From assembly GCF_020567525.1 (NCBI RefSeq), contig NZ_JAJCVI010000005.1, positions 372,001 through 436,000 of the forward strand: a stretch of DNA of 64,000 bases, written 5' to 3'. This stretch comes from Halorubellus salinus (GTDB lineage: Archaea > Halobacteriota > Halobacteria > Halobacteriales > Natrialbaceae). Below, in pieces: positions 58,733 through 64,000 of this stretch (position 1 is its first letter; each line of letters opens with the position of its first letter). The notes below the pieces were generated by a model, which saw nothing but the letters and a program-made list of their open reading frames with translations, did no database searches and was not told the origin of the DNA. A program made the translations under genes and the position numbers.

Positions 58733-61179
58733 TACCCGATTCGTACGGCGTTCGCGCCGAAAAGGCTCGCGGTACGCGCGTCGCGAGCGTGCCGGGAGCG
58801 GTCGGGAGCGTGGTTGGCGTCGGCGGGAGCGTACTCGACGCCGCCGACCACCGGCGAACTGGGCGTGCGAGCGCTCGCGGTCGCGTTCCAGGTGCCTGCA
58901 ACGGTGTCGTGGACGTCCCTCGCAGCGGGTGCGTCGAGCGCGCCGAATGCGGGCGTGCTCTCGGGGCGGAGTCGCGCGCTCTGGAACGTCGGAACGTCGC
59001 TCCCGTCGACGTCGAGGATCACCTCGAGCCGGTAGCGCGCGCTGTCGGGCGAGAAGTCGGCCAGCGACGCGGGCGCGCTCCCGGCGTCGATGCGGGCGCT
59101 CCGGTGCTCGAAGTCGCCGTCGCCGTCGGGGTCGGACTCGACGACGATCTCGACGTCGCTCGCGCCGGGCGTGGTCGCGACGACGTCGACGAGTTCGAGC
59201 GTGCTCGGGTCGACGGGGTCGTCGAACCGCTCCAGTTCCGTGGTGACGACGCGGTCACTGACCGGGTCGACGCCGCGGACGTACAGCCCGGCGGTCGTCG
59301 ACGCGTCGAGCGCGCGCTCGTACACCCGGACGTCGTCGACGCGACCCGTGTAGTGGACGTCGTTCCGGTCGCCGTCGAACGACGACGCCTCGGAGCCGTC
59401 GCCGATGAACGCGTACCGCGTCGCGCCCGTCCCGACCGGGGCGCCACCGTAGACGTTCGACCGGGACGCGTCCTCTTGCCCGTCGACGACGATGCGTTTC
59501 TCGCCGTCGTCGTACACGCCGCAGGCGAGGTGCCAGTCGCCGTCGTTGTACGAGTCGGTCGTGTAGAGGTCGTCGATGGTGCCCGAGCGCGAGGTCGTGG
59601 AGAACCCGACGCGGCCGTCGCCGTGCACGTAGAGGTTGAAGTACTCGCTGCGGTCGAAGTCCAGCAGCGCCCAGTTGTCCATCTGCCCGCCGCTGCTGTG
59701 CGTGGTGCGGAACCACGCGCACGCCGTGAACTCCGAGAGCGCGCCCTGGGTGTCGTAGGAGGCGTTCAGTGCGACGTGCTCGGCGTCCGCGAACTCGAAC
59801 GCGGTCCCGTGGACGCCGGACCTCCCGCCGAACGCGTACGCGGTCCCGGACGGCGTGCCGTTCGCTGGCTCGCTGTCGACGACGGGGAACCCGCCCGAGG
59901 CGGAGGGCTGGTCGTCGAGCGGATAGTAGCGCTCGAGGTCGGCCGAGGGGGCGGTCGCGGGGTCGCTCGCGTCCCCGACCTCGCTCGCCGAGAGCGCGGT
60001 CGCGTACAGACGGACGTCGTCGACGCGACCCGTGTAGTGGAGGTCGTTCCGCGAACCGTCGAACGACGACGCCTCGGAGCCGTCGCCGATGAACCCGTAC
60101 CGGGTGGTGCCCGAGCCGAGCGGGTCGCCGCCGTGAACGTTCGCGACCTCGGCTTCGAGCGCGCCGTCGACGTAGATGCGTTTCGTGCCGTCGTCCGCGT
60201 AGACCGCGCAGGCGTGATGCCACGCGCCGTCGGCGTACGTGCTCGCGGTCGCCTGGTCGTGGACGGCGCTGCCGGTGCCCGCGGTCGCGCTCGTCGAGAA
60301 CCCGACGGAGCCGTTCCCGAGCACGTAGAGGTTGAAGTACTCGCTGCGGTCGAAGTCGAGCAGCGCCCAGTTGTCGAACTCGCCCGTCGAGTCCTCGCTC
60401 GTCTGGAACCACGCGCACGCCGTCAGCTCGGGGAAGGCGTCGGCGCTCGCGTACGACGCGCGGAGCGCGGCGTGGTCGTTCCCGTCGAACGCGTACGCGT
60501 TGCCGTGTTCCCCGTCGGCGAGCGTCGCGCCTCTCGCGTACGCCGGGTCGCCGCTGCCGCCGGTCCCCTCGTCCTCGTCGAGCGCGTACCAGAGCGTCCG
60601 TTCGCGGGTCGGGTCGAGCGAGAACGTGAGGCCGGCGGCGCTCCCGCCGACGGTGTAGGACGCGAGGACGAACGACCGGTCGCCGCGCTCGAACACGACC
60701 TGGACGCGGTCGCCGGGCGCGTACGTCCACGGCACCGTCTCGTTCCCCGTCGCCGCCCCGGTCGCGTCGTCGAGCACGAACCGGCCGTCGCTCCGCACGA
60801 CGCCGTCCGCGCCACCCGTCCACGCGTACTCGCTGACGGTGCCGCTGCTCGCGTCCCGTGCGCGGACGGTGAGCGTCCCGCTCCCGGTGGTGTCGAGGCC
60901 GTCCCCGCCGGCGTGCGCGAACCGGACCTCGCCGACGGACTCGTCGTAGGACGCGTCGAGCTTCGCCTGCGGCGCCGGGTCGGTGACGCTCCCGCCGAGG
61001 TCGAGCACGAACACGCCGACGGCGCCGACGAGTACGATGCTCAACGCGACGAGCAGCAGGATGGCGATCGGCGACGTCGCGCCGCGGTCGGTCGCGTCGC
61101 TGCCGGCCGCGCTGCGGTCGCTCGTGCCGATGGCCCACCCCGTCCTCGCGGGACCCCCGGCACTCCCCCCGGAGTGCAT
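58732..61179 (-). CDS. Archaeal pilin-type surface protein with two LamG domains
   Basis: This 815-residue protein has a type IV pilin-like N-terminus: DRGATSPIAILLLVALSIVLVGAVGVFVL, where a prepilin peptidase would cut after the Gly. About 130 residues typical of archaeal pilin-like proteins follow. Then come two LamG/concanavalin-like jellyroll domains (roughly 195-405 and 410-620) that share blocks such as FDNWALLDFDRSEYFNLYV, YGFIGDGSEASSFDG and YTGRVDDVRLY, and a final fibronectin-like region. LamG domains usually bind carbohydrate or Ca. Such a long adhesin-like pilin may sit at a tip. Its stop overlaps the NMD3 start by one base, an unexpected operon neighbour. Confidence 0.84.
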   Translation of the reverse strand: MHSGGSAGGPARTGWAIGTSDRSAAGSDATDRGATSPIAILLLVALSIVLVGAVGVFVLDLGGSVTDPAPQAKLDASYDESVGEVRFAHAGGDGLDTTGSGTLTVRARDASSGTVSEYAWTGGADGVVRSDGRFVLDDATGAATGNETVPWTYAPGDRVQVVFERGDRSFVLASYTVGGSAAGLTFSLDPTRERTLWYALDEDEGTGGSGDPAYARGATLADGEHGNAYAFDGNDHAALRASYASADAFPELTACAWFQTSEDSTGEFDNWALLDFDRSEYFNLYVLGNGSVGFSTSATAGTGSAVHDQATASTYADGAWHHACAVYADDGTKRIYVDGALEAEVANVHGGDPLGSGTTRYGFIGDGSEASSFDGSRNDLHYTGRVDDVRLYATALSASEVGDASDPATAPSADLERYYPLDDQPSASGGFPVVDSEPANGTPSGTAYAFGGRSGVHGTAFEFADAEHVALNASYDTQGALSEFTACAWFRTTHSSGGQMDNWALLDFDRSEYFNLYVHGDGRVGFSTTSRSGTIDDLYTTDSYNDGDWHLACGVYDDGEKRIVVDGQEDASRSNVYGGAPVGTGATRYAFIGDGSEASSFDGDRNDVHYTGRVDDVRVYERALDASTTAGLYVRGVDPVSDRVVTTELERFDDPVDPSTLELVDVVATTPGASDVEIVVESDPDGDGDFEHRSARIDAGSAPASLADFSPDSARYRLEVILDVDGSDVPTFQSARLRPESTPAFGALDAPAARDVHDTVAGTWNATASARTPSSPVVGGVEYAPADANHAPDRSRHARDARTASLFGANAVRIG

Positions 61180-61250
61180 GGATTCGAATCCGTACGCGGC
61201 GACGAAAACCCTTTGGGCAGGCCGGTTGCGGGCGCTCGCGACCCACTCGT

Positions 61251-61493
61251 TCAGAAGTCGGCGAGCCGTATCCACGCGATGACGGCATGCACGAACCACG
61301 CCATCCACGCGCAGAACGCGACCAGGCTCGCCGTGAAGTACGCGGTCGGCGTGCCGACGCTCGCGGCGATGGCGAACGCGCCGACGACGACCGCGACCGC
61401 GAGCAGGTTCCGCTCGCGGTGACGGAGTGCGCGGGCAAGGGCGTCGGTCGCGGGACGCTCGGTCACGCCAGCCACGACGACGCGCGACCACAT
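61251..61493 (-). CDS. Small membrane protein (80 residues)
   Basis: The protein starts MWSRVVVAGVTERPATDALARALRHRERNLLAVAVVVGAFAIA and has two to three hydrophobic helices ending WMAWFVHAVIAWIRLADF. No family is recognised. The longer open frame starting at 61538 reads into the shared promoter region with the helicase gene and is not credible. The Trp/His-rich last helix is distinctive. Confidence 0.66.
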   Translation of the reverse strand: MWSRVVVAGVTERPATDALARALRHRERNLLAVAVVVGAFAIAASVGTPTAYFTASLVAFCAWMAWFVHAVIAWIRLADF

Positions 61494-61624
61494 AATTCTG
61501 GCCGCCCGCGGTACGGACCCGGCGTTCGTCGCGCCCACTGGCCGTGGTTCGTCGCACCGGCCAGCCGCGGGTTCAAGTGCGATGCCGGGGCGACGTTCGA
61601 CAGGCCTTTGCGGCCACGAACCTC

Positions 61625-64000
61625 ATGCCTCTTCCAGTGACAGCGGACGCCGGCGACGACGCGAACCCACCCGAGGACGACGCGGACAGCGACGCGGCCG
61701 CGAGCGAGGACGCGGACGGTTCCGCGGCCGAGGACGCGCCCGCGTGGGCGGACGTCTTCGGCCACCCAGAACCCTATCCCGAGCAGGAGGACGGTATCGA
61801 CGCGGCCGTCGACACCGCTCGCGACGGCGGGTTCACCGTCCTCGAGGGCGCCTGTGGGACGGGGAAGACGATGCTCGCGCTGACTGCGGGTCTGCACCTC
61901 GTGCGCGACCCCGACAGCGACTTCGAGCGCGTGATGGTGTTGACGAGCGTGAAACAGCAGTTGCGGCAGTTCGAGGCGGACCTGGAGACGATCAACGCGA
62001 ACCTGCCGAGCGACTACGACCCGGTGAGCGCGATGACGCTCGTCGGGAAGGCCGGCGTCTGTCCGTACGAGCGCGAGGGCGCCGCGGGGTTCGGGCAGGG
62101 GTCGGTGTACGACCGCTGCGAGACCCTGCGGGAGAAGACCCGCGACCTCACCGGCGAGGGCGGGGAGACGTCCGCGGACTCGCTCGCCGGGCAGGCCCGG
62201 AGTCAGCAGGTCGACCTCGCCTCGGGGCCGTCGGCCTCGGCGGGCGCGACGTACCTCGAGAGCGCGGGCGAACCGTCGCCGTATCCGCGCGACATCCCCG
62301 AGCACGGGACCGACCGGACGACCGTCGAGTACTGTCCGTTCTACGCGCAGTACCTCGCTGACCTCCCCGAGGACGGCGACGCCGCCGAGGGCATCCCCTT
62401 CGACGTGACCGACGCGGGCCTGATGCGTCCCGACGACCTCGTCGCGGCGGGCATGGAGTACGGGACGTGCCCGCACTCGCTGATGGGCGTGCTCCTGAAC
62501 GAGGTGGAGGTCGTCGTCGGGAACTACTATCACGCGTTCGACCCGACGACCGTGGAGGCGTTCACGGGCGCGCTGCTGGACGACTCGACGTTCGTCGTCT
62601 GCGACGAGGCGCACATGCTCGAACCCAGGGTCAGAGGTCTCGTGAGCGACGGCGTGGCCGACCGCACGCTGCGCGACGCGGAGGCCGAGCTGACCAGAGT
62701 GATTCAGCCGGTCGCGTTCGACGAGGACGGCGCGGGCGACGCGACCCAGCACACGAAGGCGGACGCGGAGCTCGTTCGCGGGGAGCTCGCCGAGACGGAC
62801 CTCGACATCGAGGACGTCCGCGCCGTCCGCGACTTCGTGCGGGACCTCCGCGAGGAGCTGTCGCGACGCGTCGAGGCGCACCTCGACCGCGAGCACAGGG
62901 GGTGGCGTGCGGACCTCGCGGACCTCCCAGATGCGGAGATTCCGCTCCGGGACCCGGAGACGCCCCAGGAGGACGAACTGACGGAGTGGGCCGAACGCGC
63001 CGGGTACGGCCCGAACTTCTGGACGACCGCGGAGTCGGTCGGTGCGACCGCCCAGCGCATCCTGAACGAGCAGGCCGACGAGGAGAAGCAGCGCGCGTGC
63101 GCCACCGCCGGCCGCGTGCTGTCGGCGTGGCAGACCCGCGACCACACGCGGTACTTCCGCGAGATCGACCTGGAGCGGACGTGGGACGACGCGGAACCGC
63201 CCGAGACGTGGCGTCGGGCGTACAACGCCCACCTGAGCATCCAGAACTGCGTGCCGTCGGACGTCCTCGCCGAGCACCTCGCCGAGTTCGGCGGTGGCGT
63301 CCTCATGAGCGCGACGCTCGAACCGATCGACGTGTTCGCGGAGGTCACGGGCCTCGACGCCCTGGAGCGCGAGGGGCGGCCCGTGGAGACCCGGACGTAC
63401 GGCCTGCACTTCCCGGAGGCGAACCGCGAGAGCTTCGCGGTGGCTGCGCCGAAGTTCACGTACCAGAACCGCGGGCCGACGCCCGAACCAGGCCAGATAG
63501 AGCCCGCCGAGGGTAACGAGACCCGACGGGTGTACGTCGACGCCGTGAGCGAGGTCGCGGGCATCGAGGGGAACGCGCTCGTGGGGATGCCGAACTACGC
63601 GGAGGCGGCGTGGATGGCGAGTGCACTCGAATCGGTGCTCGACAAACCCGTGCTGCTGGACGAATCCAGTGCGGACGACGCGACCGAGGCGCTGAAGGAC
63701 GACTTCTTCGCTGGCGAAGGGAAGGTGCTGGTCACCTCCCTGCGCGGGACGCTCACGGAAGGCGTGGACTACGAGGGCGACCGCCTGCAGGCCGCCGTCG
63801 TCTGCGGCGTCCCCCTGGTCAATACGGCGAGTCCCCGGACCAAGGCGGTCCAGCGCGCGTACGACGACGCGTTCGGGAACGGCTTCGAGTACGCGCTGAC
63901 GGTGCCCGCGGTCCGCAAAGCGAGACAGGCGGTCGGGCGGGTCATCCGTGGCGTCGACGAGGTCGGCGTGCGCGTGCTCGTCGACGAACGGTACGCGCGG
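61625..64000 (+). CDS. XPD/Rad3-family helicase with Cys cluster, 3-prime truncated by the window edge
   Basis: At least 792 residues are open to the end of the window with no stop. Walker A is LEGACGTGKT (about 73-82), motif II is FVVCDEAHMLEP and late motifs are VTSLRGTLTEGVDYEGD and RQAVGRVIRGVDEVG. Between Walker A and motif II, VCPYERE, DRCETLR, EYCPFYAQ and GTCPHSL supply four Cys, consistent with an XPD-type Fe-S domain. An acidic 40-residue leader precedes the core. It is larger than the helicase at 53751 and resembles the Rad3/DinG-like haloarchaeal group. The start ATG at 61625 is used; a GTG at 61637 is another option. Confidence 0.88.
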   Translation, partial: MPLPVTADAGDDANPPEDDADSDAAASEDADGSAAEDAPAWADVFGHPEPYPEQEDGIDAAVDTARDGGFTVLEGACGTGKTMLALTAGLHLVRDPDSDFERVMVLTSVKQQLRQFEADLETINANLPSDYDPVSAMTLVGKAGVCPYEREGAAGFGQGSVYDRCETLREKTRDLTGEGGETSADSLAGQARSQQVDLASGPSASAGATYLESAGEPSPYPRDIPEHGTDRTTVEYCPFYAQYLADLPEDGDAAEGIPFDVTDAGLMRPDDLVAAGMEYGTCPHSLMGVLLNEVEVVVGNYYHAFDPTTVEAFTGALLDDSTFVVCDEAHMLEPRVRGLVSDGVADRTLRDAEAELTRVIQPVAFDEDGAGDATQHTKADAELVRGELAETDLDIEDVRAVRDFVRDLREELSRRVEAHLDREHRGWRADLADLPDAEIPLRDPETPQEDELTEWAERAGYGPNFWTTAESVGATAQRILNEQADEEKQRACATAGRVLSAWQTRDHTRYFREIDLERTWDDAEPPETWRRAYNAHLSIQNCVPSDVLAEHLAEFGGGVLMSATLEPIDVFAEVTGLDALEREGRPVETRTYGLHFPEANRESFAVAAPKFTYQNRGPTPEPGQIEPAEGNETRRVYVDAVSEVAGIEGNALVGMPNYAEAAWMASALESVLDKPVLLDESSADDATEALKDDFFAGEGKVLVTSLRGTLTEGVDYEGDRLQAAVVCGVPLVNTASPRTKAVQRAYDDAFGNGFEYALTVPAVRKARQAVGRVIRGVDEVGVRVLVDERYAR

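Noticed and set aside
61180-61200. ATTCGAATCC resembling a tRNA T-loop
   Set aside because: No acceptor stem, D-loop or anticodon arm can be formed around it, and it overlaps the start region of the pilin-type gene.

Overview
The window is chromosomal DNA from a haloarchaeon (class Halobacteria). The signs are very high G+C, an acidic predicted proteome, archaeal information-processing genes (radA, pcna, NMD3, a wybutosine-type tRNA enzyme, two XPD-family helicases), Tat signal peptides with lipoboxes, a PGF-CTERM tail, an HTH-10 regulator, and TATA boxes about 25-35 bases before start codons. No rRNA, tRNA, CRISPR array, integrase or transposase is visible. Most of the window looks like stable core chromosome.

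Layout. 1-5 kb: the end of a MATE transporter, uncharacterised haloarchaeal families, a MazG-like pyrophosphohydrolase and a methyltransferase. 5-17 kb: a carboxylic-acid/acyl-CoA region. A MaoC hydratase diverges from an alpha/beta hydrolase plus acyl-CoA synthetase pair. After these come a DUF429 protein, an HTH-10 regulator and a tightly coupled branched-chain-type ABC transporter operon (binding protein, two ATPases, two permeases) that ends in a KAS III-like enzyme. 17-24 kb: an MFS exporter, small membrane proteins, PCNA, a DCC-family thiol protein, an APH-like kinase and a glutaryl-CoA-type dehydrogenase. 24-31 kb: an NTF2-like protein, PspAB, RadA and a sulfur cluster (DsrE-like, TusA, sulfide:quinone-oxidoreductase-like flavoprotein, DUF1641). 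31-37 kb: SufU and SufS around two tandem LVIVD-repeat proteins and an HD hydrolase. 37-48 kb: a 1071-residue HEAT-repeat protein, a Tat lipoprotein, a winged-helix/DUF7521 pair, a DJ-1 protein, a two-headed HiPIP-like lipoprotein, and DUF424/TPR/DUF5784/DUF5786 genes. 48-64 kb: NAD(P)-binding proteins, a YkgJ-type cysteine protein, two FeS helicases, the taw2-NMD3 pair and a large pilin-type double LamG protein.

The most unusual signal is not a gene. Short tandem arrays recur through the window with periods of 18-68 bp. At four loci the repeated unit is the 3-prime end of the neighbouring gene, including its stop codon (around 1971, 4676, 22594-22786 and 51967). At three of these every unit can fold into a hairpin at or around the stop. 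At the 22.7 kb locus the copies differ by paired, compensating changes in the stem, which argues for selection on structure. Within genes the arrays have periods divisible by three (24, 30, 36, 39 bp) and sit at or near the N-terminus. Other items worth a second look are a truncated second copy of the NTF2-like gene, a collapsed alpha/beta hydrolase, a small membrane-protein gene whose start appears to be GTA inside a GTAA overlap, and two palindromic candidate operators in the acyl-CoA/transport region.
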